Assembly (NCBI GenBank): GCA_017449485.1
Contig: JAFTFP010000112.1
Location: 1-41,466, forward strand
Source of the DNA: Lachnospiraceae bacterium
Lineage (GTDB): Bacteria; Bacillota; Clostridia; Lachnospirales; Lachnospiraceae
Direction of reading: 5' to 3'
Length of the DNA stretch: 41,466 nt
Under the pieces are notes generated by a model that was not told the origin of the DNA, did not search any database, and saw only the letters and a program-made list of their open reading frames with translations. Within the stretch, counting starts at the first letter, position 1, and every line of letters begins with the position of its first letter. Both the position numbers and the translations under genes were made by a program. This document shows positions 24,989 to 33,608 of the stretch, one piece after another.

Positions 24989-26635
24989 TCAGGGCTTCAT
25001 CTGCTCGACGATGGCCTTGAGGTCAAAGCCGTCGAGGTTCTCGGCGACGACGGAGAGAGAATAGCCGCAGCCCTCTTTTTCGTCAAACCAGGTGTAGAGG
25101 TCAACGTTTTCGCTGTCTCCCACATAGGTGTAGGACTTGGCGGCCAGATCGCCGCTGCCCCAGCCCTTGAGCACTTCGTCCTCTGTCGCGGTCCAGTCAT
25201 AGTACATGCCGATGCCGTCAATGTAATGCTCTTCCGATGCATTCTGTGCTCTGGCGACAAAGTCCAGTCCGTCCAGTGTGAAATTGGCCTGAACAAGCGG
25301 GCCCTCTGCCTCAGCATCTTCCATCATCGTGAAGACGACATTCTCCGCGCCTTCAGGAATGACGAACAGCTGGCTGCAGGCTTCCTGCGCTTCTTCCTGC
25401 GTCACTTCCCGCCAGGGGTTGGCCATGCCGACCATCTCGCTGCTCTCTTCCTGTGCCTGTCCGGCTGCAGAAGAAAGGGGCTGATAGTTGATGCGCACCA
25501 GATTCTCGAAGCGGGATTTGATTTCGTTGTACTCTTCCTCTGTCACATTCTCCCACTCTTCGTTTTCCGCTGCCGTTCCATAGGCTGCGAACCAGGGCTG
25601 CTCTTCGTTCTCCATCGTATTGGTCTCGAAGCTCAGCTGGTGAACCAGCTCAGCGCTGTTATGCTCAAGCGCATAGATGCGGACGCCGCTCTCGAAGGCG
25701 CTGCCTGAGAACTCATTGCTGATCAGTCCGCCGTCCAGCACATAGTAGCGGTTTCTCGGCCAGCCGCTCACGACGTGAGCCGGCTCGCGATCGACCATGG
25801 TGTAGATGTCGTAGACAACGCCCTGCCATGCGCCTTCAGCAATTTCGCCGATCAGCAGCTCATCGATGCCGTCGCTGTTGATATCCTGATAGGTGTAGCC
25901 GATGGTCTCCATCGCGTTCGTGTCGCCCATGATTCCCATGGCGTAGTAGGTGGGGCTCATCTTTTCTTCTTCAAGCTTGTTGGCATCCCACTCTTCTTCA
26001 ACCGCCTGGATGTGCTTGGTAAGAATCTCTCCGTAGAGGTCCTCACCCTTCATACCTGCGCCGGCCGCATAGACGGCGCCGTCCATACCCTGAATCGTTT
26101 CGGCAATGGCTTCAGCGCTGTCATAAAGGCTGGCAAAATTCTCCGGTGCCTCACCGTTGTAGGTGACAACATCGTACTGAACGTCCGTCGGATGAACGAT
26201 GGCCATATCATATACGCTTCCGTCCGCCGCTGTCAGCTCACCGATCTTCTTTTCGTTCATGTAGCCGTAATCTGCGGGGCTGCCAAAGGCCTGAATTGCG
26301 AAGGCAAAGCCGCCGAAGCCGGCATCCTTGGATTCTTTGTCATAAACGGAAATGCCGTCGTCGCTCACTTCCACGTCGACCTTTCCTTCGAGCTCTTCCG
26401 GAAGGTTGATCTGGAACAGCTTATTGGCCGGTGCCGGGTCAAAAGCCGGCTCTTCCGGCTGCGCTTCCTCTTCAACTGCCGGTGCCTCTTCCGCCTCAGC
26501 GGCCGCTTCGGTTTCCGCCGCTTCCTCTACAGCAGGCTGCCCAGGGGCTTCCTGTGCTGCCTCTTTCTTTCCGCAGGCAGCCATTGCCATGGAGCTTGCC
26601 AGCAGCAGTGCAATCATTACTTTTCTGTTCTTCAT
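24989..26635 (-). CDS. Lipoprotein of unknown function with acidic linker and Ca-binding-like loop
   Basis: 548 residues. The lipobox is in LLASSMAMAACGKK, followed by a Glu/Ala/Pro-rich linker (about 23-65). A segment DINSDGIDELLIGE resembles an EF-hand/FG-GAP calcium loop and is often found in clostridial surface lipoproteins. The remaining sequence has two alternating beta-rich regions. A C-terminal domain around residue 425 (PWREVTQEEAQEACSQLFVI) recalls clostridial proteins that measure or bind an ion or peptide, but I cannot name a family. It is likely attached to the outer face of the membrane, with GGAG before the ATG. Confidence 0.82.
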   Translation of the reverse strand: MKNRKVMIALLLASSMAMAACGKKEAAQEAPGQPAVEEAAETEAAAEAEEAPAVEEEAQPEEPAFDPAPANKLFQINLPEELEGKVDVEVSDDGISVYDKESKDAGFGGFAFAIQAFGSPADYGYMNEKKIGELTAADGSVYDMAIVHPTDVQYDVVTYNGEAPENFASLYDSAEAIAETIQGMDGAVYAAGAGMKGEDLYGEILTKHIQAVEEEWDANKLEEEKMSPTYYAMGIMGDTNAMETIGYTYQDINSDGIDELLIGEIAEGAWQGVVYDIYTMVDREPAHVVSGWPRNRYYVLDGGLISNEFSGSAFESGVRIYALEHNSAELVHQLSFETNTMENEEQPWFAAYGTAAENEEWENVTEEEYNEIKSRFENLVRINYQPLSSAAGQAQEESSEMVGMANPWREVTQEEAQEACSQLFVIPEGAENVVFTMMEDAEAEGPLVQANFTLDGLDFVARAQNASEEHYIDGIGMYYDWTATEDEVLKGWGSGDLAAKSYTYVGDSENVDLYTWFDEKEGCGYSLSVVAENLDGFDLKAIVEQMKP

Positions 26636-26761
26636 TAATCAATAAACTCCTTTCTATAGTGGCTCCGTCAAAACCGTAAAACTGTCATTCCGGCGGATGG
26701 GATTATACGTTTTCAGCAAAACTATACGGTCTCTTCTGTCACAGAACTGTCACTCATATTC

Positions 26762-27307
26762 TTATTTGAGATGTTCCAGAATATAGCTTTCCCAGTCCTC
26801 TGCGGAATGCGAGCCCACAACCGGGTCTCCCAGGATATGGCCTTCGGAATCCAGGAAATAGCTGGTGGGAAACATATTGGCTTTGATCGTATCCTGCACT
26901 TCTTCAGTCGCAAAGAGAATCGGATAGGTGACACCGGTTGTTTCGATGATGTCCAGCGCCTTCTGATAATTATCCTCGTTTCTCTTATTGCCCGGATCCA
27001 TTACGTCGCAGGTCAGTCCGATCACACCGAAGCCCTGATCCGCATAGTGGGCGCTGAGCTCCTCAATATCCGGCATTTCATCAATACAGGGATCGCAGAA
27101 CGTGCCCCAGTAGTTGAGCAGGGTGACCTTGTTCTGCGCAACAACATCGCCCAGTCTGTGCTCCTGCCCGTCCGGATCCGGCACCTGCATTTCCAGCAGG
27201 CCTGCATCAATAAACGCTGTGCTGCCTTTTGGCTGCGCCTTTCCACAGGCTGAGGCAATCAATGAAATCACCATCAACATCAACACGAGTGCTGCCCTTT
27301 TTTTCAT
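26762..27307 (-). CDS. TlpA-like thioredoxin-fold lipoprotein
   Basis: 181 residues: signal with lipobox (VISLIASAC), then a TlpA/ResA thioredoxin fold. The redox motif is YWGTFCDPC, an atypical C-x-x-C (CDPC rather than CGPC). The cis-Pro loop is MFPTSYFLDSEG. It is an extracytoplasmic oxidoreductase, probably reducing or oxidising disulfides on the outer face. GGGAGG precedes the ATG. A second TlpA-type lipoprotein is at 31512. Confidence 0.9.
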   Translation of the reverse strand: MKKRAALVLMLMVISLIASACGKAQPKGSTAFIDAGLLEMQVPDPDGQEHRLGDVVAQNKVTLLNYWGTFCDPCIDEMPDIEELSAHYADQGFGVIGLTCDVMDPGNKRNEDNYQKALDIIETTGVTYPILFATEEVQDTIKANMFPTSYFLDSEGHILGDPVVGSHSAEDWESYILEHLK

Positions 27308-27423
27308 CCTGTCACTCCTCCCTGTAGATTTCTTTGTGAACGATCTGTAAACCTCCTGTTAAGATACAGTTACATTCTATCATACCTGAGTTCCCCGTGG
27401 TTTACCTTGTGTAATGTTTCTGT

Positions 27424-27458
27424 AAAAAAACAAGAGAGCGGCACAGTCCGCGCCGCTC
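27424..27458 (-). terminator. Intrinsic terminator after the CPBP protease gene
   Basis: GAGCGGC (27436-27442) pairs with GCCGCTC (27452-27458), and the minus strand continues into seven U residues (A27424-27430 on the plus strand). It lies 38 bp after the CPBP stop and 117 bp before the TlpA-like gene. Confidence 0.85.
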
Positions 27459-27495
27459 CCGGGTTCATTCCGTTCTGATGCCTGATGCGTTCAGC

Positions 27496-28404
27496 CTACG
27501 CCCAGAAATCCGCCTTTTCCATCTTTCCCCGGTTGAGGTAGATCATAACCGCGGCGATGACGGCAAGGATGAGGATCGATCCCAGGCTTCCCTCCACGCC
27601 GAAGTTGACCGTATAGAAAAGACCGTCCCTGGCCGATGCAGCATCCAGCTTGAAAACAGAATAAGCTGAAACAACACCGCTGTTGGGAAGGCCGAAGAGG
27701 ATACTCTGAGTAAAATTCCAACCGGCGTGCATCATGACTGCCGCCCAGAAGCAGTCATAATAATAGACAAAAAGTGAGAAGACCAGGCCTGAGAGGAAAA
27801 TATCCAGAACAGACAGGATCGTAACACCCGGATTGAGAAGATGCAGCGCTGAGAAAACACAGGCGTTGGCCAGGATGGCAATCCAGGGATTCTTATAGCC
27901 TCTGCGAAGCTTCTGATAAAGATAGCACCGGTCGGTCAGTTCTTCACCGCCGGACTGGATGCACACCGCGATCAGAAAGGCGATAAAGAGCGCCGGGTGA
28001 AATCCATTGAAGGTCAGTTTGATGTCGCCCATCAGCCAGGACATAAGGATGCAGATTGCATTGGATCCGAAGCCCATAAGCAGCCCGATCAGGGCGCCTT
28101 TCAGATTATTGGTTTCCCGCCGGTACTTAAGTGCCTTCAGCATGGGCCGGTTGTTCTTGAAAATCAGCACATTGAGGAAAAACAGAATCCAGATCCCGAT
28201 AAAGATCGCATATTCTCTTAAAAAGGCCGAAGCCGCTTCATCGCCCCCGGCCAGGAAAAGGAAGAAATCCGGAATGTGAAGAATTCTGAACAGGATGTTT
28301 GCCGGAAGAGTGGTAAACAGCGGGAACTGTATGGACAGAATGGCCGCAATCGGCAGAATATCCGTCCACTTTCCCGTCTCTCTTGTCAGAAGATATTTTC
28401 TCAT
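27496..28404 (-). CDS. CPBP-family (CaaX-like) intramembrane metalloprotease
   Basis: 302 residues with about eight hydrophobic helices. The motifs are EExxxR in GGEELTDRCYLYQKL, a histidine in FSALHLLNPG, and HxxxN in MMHAGWNFTQSI, as in the Abi/CPBP family. Members cleave within membranes or help bacteriocin immunity. GGAAAGGAGC precedes the ATG. The substrate is unknown. The terminator follows at 27424. Confidence 0.92.
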   Translation of the reverse strand: MRKYLLTRETGKWTDILPIAAILSIQFPLFTTLPANILFRILHIPDFFLFLAGGDEAASAFLREYAIFIGIWILFFLNVLIFKNNRPMLKALKYRRETNNLKGALIGLLMGFGSNAICILMSWLMGDIKLTFNGFHPALFIAFLIAVCIQSGGEELTDRCYLYQKLRRGYKNPWIAILANACVFSALHLLNPGVTILSVLDIFLSGLVFSLFVYYYDCFWAAVMMHAGWNFTQSILFGLPNSGVVSAYSVFKLDAASARDGLFYTVNFGVEGSLGSILILAVIAAVMIYLNRGKMEKADFWA

Positions 28405-28425
28405 CCATGCTCCTTTCCGGGATCT

Positions 28426-28437
28426 GGTCTTAAGACC
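28426..28437. other. Perfect 12-bp palindrome GGTCTTAAGACC
   Basis: It lies in the 61-bp gap between the vWA and CPBP genes, just upstream of the CPBP SD. No U-run follows, so it is not an obvious terminator; it may be an operator. Confidence 0.35.
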
Positions 28438-28465
28438 GTTTCAGGTCCTGAGTGCATTACATCTG

Positions 28466-29146
28466 TTATTTCCGGCGATGGCGCTTCTTGTAGTCCTCGC
28501 GGATCGGCGCGAGCGCCTCATCGGATTCAAAATAGGCGTTCATGACGCTGGCGCTTTCCGCTCTGCGGGCGCAGCCGACCGCACCCGAGAGAACGTCATA
28601 ATTCAGGCGCGTACCCTGTCCGTCGTGCTCATAATTCACCGCATGCTGGGCGTTGATGCCGAATCGTCCCGCCTCTCTCACAGCGTCGATGTTGGCGCCG
28701 AGGAACAGGAACTCCCACTGGTACTGCTCCTTCTGCCGCTCAATCATCCGGCGCACCTGGTCGTAAGAATATTCGCGGCTCGCGTTCTCCATGCCGTCCG
28801 TCGTGATGATGAAGATGGTCTTCTCCGGCACATCCTCGCGCCTTGCATACCTGTGAATCGTTCCGATGTGATGAATCGCTCTTCCCACCGCATCCAGCAG
28901 CGCCGTGCAGCCCCGTACATAGTACTGTTTTTCCGTCATCGGCTCCACCTTCTGAATATCGACGCGGTCGTAAACCACTTCCATTTTATCATCGAAGAGT
29001 ACCACTGACACATAGGCCTCGCCCTCTTCTCTTTTCTGCTTTTCAATCAGACTGTTGAACCCGCCGATCGTATCGGCCTCCAGGCCCCGCATGGATCCGC
29101 TCCGGTCCAGAATCATCACCAGCTCCGTCAAACCTTTTCTGCTCAT
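28466..29146 (-). CDS. vWA-domain protein (TerY/YfbK-like), 226 aa
   Basis: A single von Willebrand factor A domain with an intact MIDAS: DRSGSMRG (DxSxS) near residue 14, the Thr in RGCTALLDAVG, and the Asp in ITTDGMENAS. It is cytoplasmic, with no signal or membrane segment; GGAGGAAAA precedes the ATG. Proteins of this type serve as metal-dependent scaffolds in stress systems. It lies 132 bp after the macrodomain gene in the same orientation, which suggests one functional unit. The basic C-terminus (DYKKRHRRK) could contact nucleic acid. Confidence 0.9.
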   Translation of the reverse strand: MSRKGLTELVMILDRSGSMRGLEADTIGGFNSLIEKQKREEGEAYVSVVLFDDKMEVVYDRVDIQKVEPMTEKQYYVRGCTALLDAVGRAIHHIGTIHRYARREDVPEKTIFIITTDGMENASREYSYDQVRRMIERQKEQYQWEFLFLGANIDAVREAGRFGINAQHAVNYEHDGQGTRLNYDVLSGAVGCARRAESASVMNAYFESDEALAPIREDYKKRHRRK

Positions 29147-29278
29147 TTTTTTCCTCCTTCTCTGTGCTCGACTGTTTCGGAAATCATTTCCTGTGATGAG
29201 CCAAGCATAGCAGGAGCAAAGATGGCCGTGGTCGCTTCTAAAACGACATTTTTATGGTTGGTAGTGAATCCGCAGGAT

Positions 29279-30457
29279 TCAGCAGCCCAGAAGGGTCTGA
29301 TCATAGTGGAAAAGCAGTGCGTTGATGTCGTAAATATCGTAAATCCGGTGGCTGATGCAATATTCTACGATGAGGTCGAAGCGGCTGCTGGGCGAGAGCG
29401 CGATGCCGGCCCGGGCCAGCAGATCGGTGGTTTCATCGAGGTTCAGGCACAGAGCAATGGCCAGCGCAAGCGCGGTGCGCTTCGTCGGAGTATACGCCGG
29501 ATTGCACCGGATTTTGGAAAAAAGCTTGCGGTCCAGGTTGGCGCGCTTATACACTTCCGTGTCGGTCATGCCCCGCTCATCGATCAGATGGAGCAGCCGC
29601 TCCTGGAAGGTTTCTCCCAGGCGGTCCATGATCTCCGGCAGATCTCCGATATAGGGGCTGTCCGCAGATGACGCCATCTGCGGCGCTGCCATCATTGTCG
29701 GAAACGGTTCTCTCGCAGCTTCGCTGTACCCTTCCCGCTCCTGCGCCTCTTCCAGTTCTTCCGGCTCTTCCGCTTTCGCAAAGGAACTGAACAACCCCCG
29801 GCGCCGCCTTCGCGGTGCGGCATTCGAGGCGCGGGCGGCGCTGAAATCCTCGCGCCTGCTGCTCCCGGCGGCCGGCATCTTCTGATAACCGGGCCGGCGC
29901 AGTTCATACTCCTCTTCCAGGCGTTCCTCGACATAGTGATCGTCGATGAATTGCTGCACATCCTCCACCAGTCCTGCCGAAATGTCAAAAGTTTCCTTAT
30001 TGAAGACGGTCAGAATGACCAGCATTTCGTGGCTTTGCAGAAAGCCTTCAATCTCGCGCAATGCGATCTGCAGCGCCAGATCCTTCGGAAATCCGTAGGA
30101 GCCGGCCGAAATCACCGGAAAGGACACGCTGCTGCAGCCCAGCTGTTCCGCTAATAGAAGCGATTTGCGATAACAGGAAGCCAGGTCCTCCGGTTCCCCA
30201 TGGCGTCCGTCCACCCAGGCCGGTCCGACAGTGTGAATAATAAAATCCGCAGGCAGGGCAAAAGCCGGCGTCACAGCAGCTTCTCCCACCTTGATGGGTC
30301 CGATTCTGCGCCGGGCCTCCAGCAGCTCCCGTTCGCCCGCCGCCCGGTAGATCGCATAATCCGTCCCGCCGCCGTAAACCGGCTCCGGATTTGCGGTATT
30401 CACCACCGCATCGGCCCTGACTCTCGTAATATCATTTCGAATAATATGAAGCGGCAT
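29279..30457 (-). CDS. Macrodomain protein with conserved C-terminal helical (HTH-like) domain
   Basis: 392 residues. Residues about 1-170 are a macrodomain that binds ADP-ribose-type ligands: DAVVNTANPEPVYGGG and SFPVISAGSYGFP. Residues about 190-260 are basic/acidic low complexity. The C-terminal ~115 residues (LLHLIDERGMTDTEVYKRAN, FSKIRCNPAYTPTKRTALA, IYDIYDINALLFHYDQTLLG) form a helical domain I have seen attached to several N-terminal domains in Firmicutes; the YTPTKRTALALAIAL part looks like an XRE-type HTH. It may sense ADP-ribosylation or NAD-derived stress. GGGGAG precedes the ATG. It lies between the WYL regulator and the vWA gene. Confidence 0.9.
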   Translation of the reverse strand: MPLHIIRNDITRVRADAVVNTANPEPVYGGGTDYAIYRAAGERELLEARRRIGPIKVGEAAVTPAFALPADFIIHTVGPAWVDGRHGEPEDLASCYRKSLLLAEQLGCSSVSFPVISAGSYGFPKDLALQIALREIEGFLQSHEMLVILTVFNKETFDISAGLVEDVQQFIDDHYVEERLEEEYELRRPGYQKMPAAGSSRREDFSAARASNAAPRRRRRGLFSSFAKAEEPEELEEAQEREGYSEAAREPFPTMMAAPQMASSADSPYIGDLPEIMDRLGETFQERLLHLIDERGMTDTEVYKRANLDRKLFSKIRCNPAYTPTKRTALALAIALCLNLDETTDLLARAGIALSPSSRFDLIVEYCISHRIYDIYDINALLFHYDQTLLGC

Positions 30458-30488
30458 ATAAAATCTCCCCTTTCAGGTCAGACGGCAT

Positions 30489-31451
30489 TCACCTTAGTCC
30501 TGCCTCCAGCATCTTCCGGTACGCTGCGGCCGCTTCCGCCGGCGCCTCGATCCGGATATCCGGCGTATAGGTAAAGACCCACGCATAGAAATTCGGGCTC
30601 GCACTGACTTCCACCTCCGCCCGGAAGCCGTCTTCGGTGAGCACGGTCTTCACCTTCTCGCCAAAGCGGTCGATCACGGCGTCCATCCGGTCACTGCTGC
30701 AGTGCAGCACGATCTTCTGCGTGTTTCCGTCCCCGAACATCCCGAATTTGGTCCGCACATACCGGTTGATCGTGAAGCCCTTCGAAGGTCTGTGCTGCTT
30801 TTCCTCCAGCAGCACGGCATCCCCGATCCGGTCCACACGGAACTGGCCCTCCTTCCGGATTTTCTCCGAATAGCCGATCACATAATAGCGGTTATTGTCC
30901 CACACCAGCGCGTATGGGCTCAGCACATAGGTCTCGCCGCCGTGCCGCTGCACCCGCTGCTTGCCGGCTGTGTACGTGTAGTACCGGAACGTAATCTTCT
31001 TCCCGCTCTGGATCGCACTGTAAATCAGGTCGATGGTCTGCAGCACCGTCTGATTGACGGTTTTGACCGCCGCCGTGTACAGATATCGGTCCAGCTCCTG
31101 CGCCTTGCTCCGGCTCGTAAAGCCCTGCAGCTTCTCAATCAGCTGCAGTGTCGCCTTCTTGTCAATAAACTGCGCAGCGCAGACCGCGTCCACCAGCAGC
31201 TTGAGCTCCTCCTGGGTAAACTCGCGCGATGCCATGTAATAAGCATTGAATTTGCTCACCTTCGCCTTGCGGACATCCCAGCCCTCATCCTTCAGCGCCT
31301 GAATGTCTGCATAGACCGTTTTCCGGTTCAAAATCTCCCCCTCCGCCGAAAACTTCTCGATGATCTCTTCCGTTGTGATGGGGTGCTCCTCGTCGGTGTC
31401 ATGATACAGACAGGATAATAACCTGAGAATCCGGCTTTTATTACTGCTCAT
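30489..31451 (-). CDS. WYL-domain transcriptional regulator
   Basis: 320 residues: winged HTH at about 5-70 (TTEEIIEKFSAEGEILNRKT), then a WYL domain at about 145-230 (SPYALVWDNNRYYVIGYSE; QFRVDRIG) and a C-terminal WCX region. WYL proteins sense small ligands or nucleic acid fragments and often control stress, defence or DNA-repair genes. GGAGG precedes the ATG. It is 31 bp upstream of the macrodomain gene on the same strand, so is likely cotranscribed and autoregulating. Confidence 0.93.
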   Translation of the reverse strand: MSSNKSRILRLLSCLYHDTDEEHPITTEEIIEKFSAEGEILNRKTVYADIQALKDEGWDVRKAKVSKFNAYYMASREFTQEELKLLVDAVCAAQFIDKKATLQLIEKLQGFTSRSKAQELDRYLYTAAVKTVNQTVLQTIDLIYSAIQSGKKITFRYYTYTAGKQRVQRHGGETYVLSPYALVWDNNRYYVIGYSEKIRKEGQFRVDRIGDAVLLEEKQHRPSKGFTINRYVRTKFGMFGDGNTQKIVLHCSSDRMDAVIDRFGEKVKTVLTEDGFRAEVEVSASPNFYAWVFTYTPDIRIEAPAEAAAAYRKMLEAGLR

Positions 31452-31475
31452 CCTGATTACCTCCGCTGCGCACAG

Positions 31476-31503
31476 AAAAAGCCGGCAGCCACTGCCGCCG
31501 GCT
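31476..31503 (-). terminator. Intrinsic terminator after the TlpA-type lipoprotein
   Basis: AGCCGGC (31480-31486) pairs with GCCGGCT (31497-31503), and five U residues follow on the minus strand. It lies between the lipoprotein gene and the WYL gene and would separate the two units. Confidence 0.82.
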
Positions 31504-31511
31504 TCGATTAC

Positions 31512-32933
31512 TTACTCTTCCACCTTCTCCAGTGCCTTCATCAGGCCTTCACGATAGCCCGCCGGATCTGCGCCAACGATGGGCTCGATCAGGATTTTGC
31601 CCTCTCTGTCTACAAAGATCGTTGTGGGGTAGGCGTCAATCGGGAACACTTCATCGACGTAATCTTCGCCCCAGAGGTTCAGATATTCCGCGCCCGCCGC
31701 CTCGAGCAGCTCCTTGGCTTCCGCTGCCTTCTCTTCATTGTTTGCATCCATGACGACACCGATGATCTGGCAGTCCTGCTCCTCGAATTCCCTGGCCATC
31801 TTCGCCAGCTCAGGCAGCTCGCTCTTGCACGGGCCGCACCAGGTCGCCCAGAGGTTGATCATCGTGACCTTCGCCTCAGAGAAAATCGCTTTCGAACGAA
31901 GCGGATTTTTGTCCAGATCGGAGGACTCATAGAAGATCTCGTCGCCGACCTTCAGGGACTGAGGCCACTGCGGCTCGCTGAGCGTCAGTGCGGAGAGGAA
32001 GGCGTCCTTGTCCTCGTACAGATCCTCGCACTCTGTAAAGAACTCGCCCATGGTCTCCTCATACTGGCTCTTTTCATTCTCAAACGCTGCCGAGCGGGCC
32101 AGGAAGAAGGTGCATTCTCCGTCCTTGCCGATTTCCTCGAAGAGGTTATAATCTGCCTCGGTCATTCCGTCGTCCGCTTCAAGCGCCGCAAGCAGCTCGT
32201 CTTTTCCTCTGTTTCCGTTGATGGTGTAGATATCATAGAGATCTGTAAACTCATAGCCTGACATCCAGGACGGCTCCGGTGCTTCCGGTGCCTCCTCGCC
32301 GCTCATGGATGCCTTATACCAGGAATCCATGTATTCAACATACTCGTTGATCCGCTCTGTCGGAACAGCATAATACGCGGTCGTGATGGCCTGGATGCCG
32401 TCGCCGATGTTGTAGTTTCCCCAGTTGATAAAGCCCTTCGCATTCGCAAACTTTTCGGGCGTGACAAAGTGGAAGCCCAGCTCCGGAATGTCCATCACCT
32501 CGCCGTCCGCTTCGGCTTCGGCCTCTGCCTCTTCCGCCTCCCGGCTCAGCACGATTGTCACAATGCCGGGCTCGGCCGGTGCCTCATATTCCGTATCGTC
32601 GGCTGCGAAGCCTTCCGGAACCTCGAGAACATGAATCGTGTAGCTGCCCGCTTCCTGGTCAAAAACCGCGACGCCCGTCTCATCGGTGTCGGCGGTCAGA
32701 CAAGCCTTATCTGAACAGAACTGAATCTTTGCGTCCGGAACCGGGGCATTTTCCTCATCCATCACAAGAACCACATAACCCTCACTGGTTTCAGCAGGTG
32801 CCTCCTGAGCCGCTTCCTCTGCAGCAGGAGCTTCTGCCGGCTGCTGCGCCGGTACCTGCGCACAGCCTGCCAGACCGATCGTCAGCGCAAGCGTCAGTGC
32901 CAGGGCAAGAATGCAACGCTGTTTTTTCATCAT
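31512..32933 (-). CDS. TlpA-type thioredoxin lipoprotein with Ig-like N-terminal and central domain
   Basis: 473 residues from the ATG at 32933 (GGAAG upstream; the longer frame lacks an SD). After a lipobox (LALTIGLAGC) and an Ala/Glu/Pro-rich linker, a ~85-residue SpaA/carboxypeptidase-regulatory-like beta domain follows (DAKIQFCSDKACLTADTDET). A long central region of unknown type comes next, then a C-terminal TlpA thioredoxin fold with canonical WCGPC (INLWATWCGPCKSELPELAK). Likely an outer-face disulfide oxidoreductase. Its promoter is divergent from that of the DIP1984 gene. Confidence 0.88.
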   Translation of the reverse strand: MMKKQRCILALALTLALTIGLAGCAQVPAQQPAEAPAAEEAAQEAPAETSEGYVVLVMDEENAPVPDAKIQFCSDKACLTADTDETGVAVFDQEAGSYTIHVLEVPEGFAADDTEYEAPAEPGIVTIVLSREAEEAEAEAEADGEVMDIPELGFHFVTPEKFANAKGFINWGNYNIGDGIQAITTAYYAVPTERINEYVEYMDSWYKASMSGEEAPEAPEPSWMSGYEFTDLYDIYTINGNRGKDELLAALEADDGMTEADYNLFEEIGKDGECTFFLARSAAFENEKSQYEETMGEFFTECEDLYEDKDAFLSALTLSEPQWPQSLKVGDEIFYESSDLDKNPLRSKAIFSEAKVTMINLWATWCGPCKSELPELAKMAREFEEQDCQIIGVVMDANNEEKAAEAKELLEAAGAEYLNLWGEDYVDEVFPIDAYPTTIFVDREGKILIEPIVGADPAGYREGLMKALEKVEE

Positions 32934-32977
32934 GTACACTTCCTTTCGTAATCTAATTCCGTATTGCATCTTTAATA

Positions 32978-33006
32978 ACTGTATCACTCTTTCCCCGGCC
33001 CGACAA
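32978..33006 (-). promoter_or_regulatory. Promoter of the TlpA-type lipoprotein gene
   Basis: On the minus strand, TTGTCG (plus 33001-33006), 17 bp, TACAGT (plus 32978-32983). It is back to back with the promoter at 33029; the two -35 boxes are 22 bp apart. Confidence 0.55.
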
Positions 33007-33028
33007 GAAATGTCACGTTCAGGGTGCC

Positions 33029-33057
33029 TTGACGGCAGGCCGCCGGAATGGTATAAC
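33029..33057 (+). promoter_or_regulatory. Promoter of the DIP1984 gene and downstream RNA
   Basis: TTGACG (33029-33034), exactly 17 bp, TATAAC (33052-33057): a strong sigma-A-type match. The transcript would start near 33064, giving a leader of about 69 nt, then run through the coding region, the tRNA-like RNA (33609-33726) and end at the terminator at 33790. Confidence 0.75.
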
Positions 33058-33132
33058 CGCAATCATAGCCGGGGAAAACCCGTCTGACACCACAGTTCAA
33101 CACGATATCACGATCACGCGAGGTAAATAAAA

Positions 33133-33588
33133 ATGAAGCTGGCTGAAGCGCTGCAGGAAAGAGCAGATCTGAACAGAAAAATTGAGGAACTCCGCAGGCG
33201 GCTCGGAAATGTCGTTCTCGTCCAGGAGGGCGAAGAGCCGGCAGAAGATCCGGCGGAACTGCTGCGGCAGCTGAACGAGGCGCTCGCACGTCTGGAGCAG
33301 CTGATGGCCGCCATCAATCTGACCAACTGCCGGACCAAAGCCGGCGGCATGACGCTGACCGCGCTCATCGCCAGAAAAGATGCGCTGCTGATCAAGCTGT
33401 CTGCCTACCGCGACCTGGTTTATACTGCGGGGCAAAATACGAACCGCGCCCGGGGTACTGAAATCAAGGTGAAAGCGGTTCTGAAGGCCGCCGATCTGCA
33501 GCGGGAAGCCGATCAGATCGCAAAAGAAGTCCGGGAGCTGGATAACCTGCTCCAGGAGACCAACTGGAAAACAAAGCTGATGGAGTAA
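33133..33588 (+). CDS. DIP1984-family (septicolysin-like) protein, 151 aa
   Basis: Residues are mostly helical. The sequence MKLAEALQERADLNRKIEEL, then LTNCRTKAGGMTLTALIARKD, is the pattern I know from the DIP1984 family, found in many bacteria and once named after septicolysin. Its function is not established. The ATG at 33133 has GAGGT upstream. A strong promoter precedes it. The coding region is followed, 20 nt after the stop, by a structured tRNA-like RNA on the same transcript, and then a terminator. This genetic linkage suggests the protein may bind or act with the RNA. Confidence 0.85.
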   Translation: MKLAEALQERADLNRKIEELRRRLGNVVLVQEGEEPAEDPAELLRQLNEALARLEQLMAAINLTNCRTKAGGMTLTALIARKDALLIKLSAYRDLVYTAGQNTNRARGTEIKVKAVLKAADLQREADQIAKEVRELDNLLQETNWKTKLME

Positions 33589-33608
33589 TCTTCAGCTGGT
33601 AGTCACAC

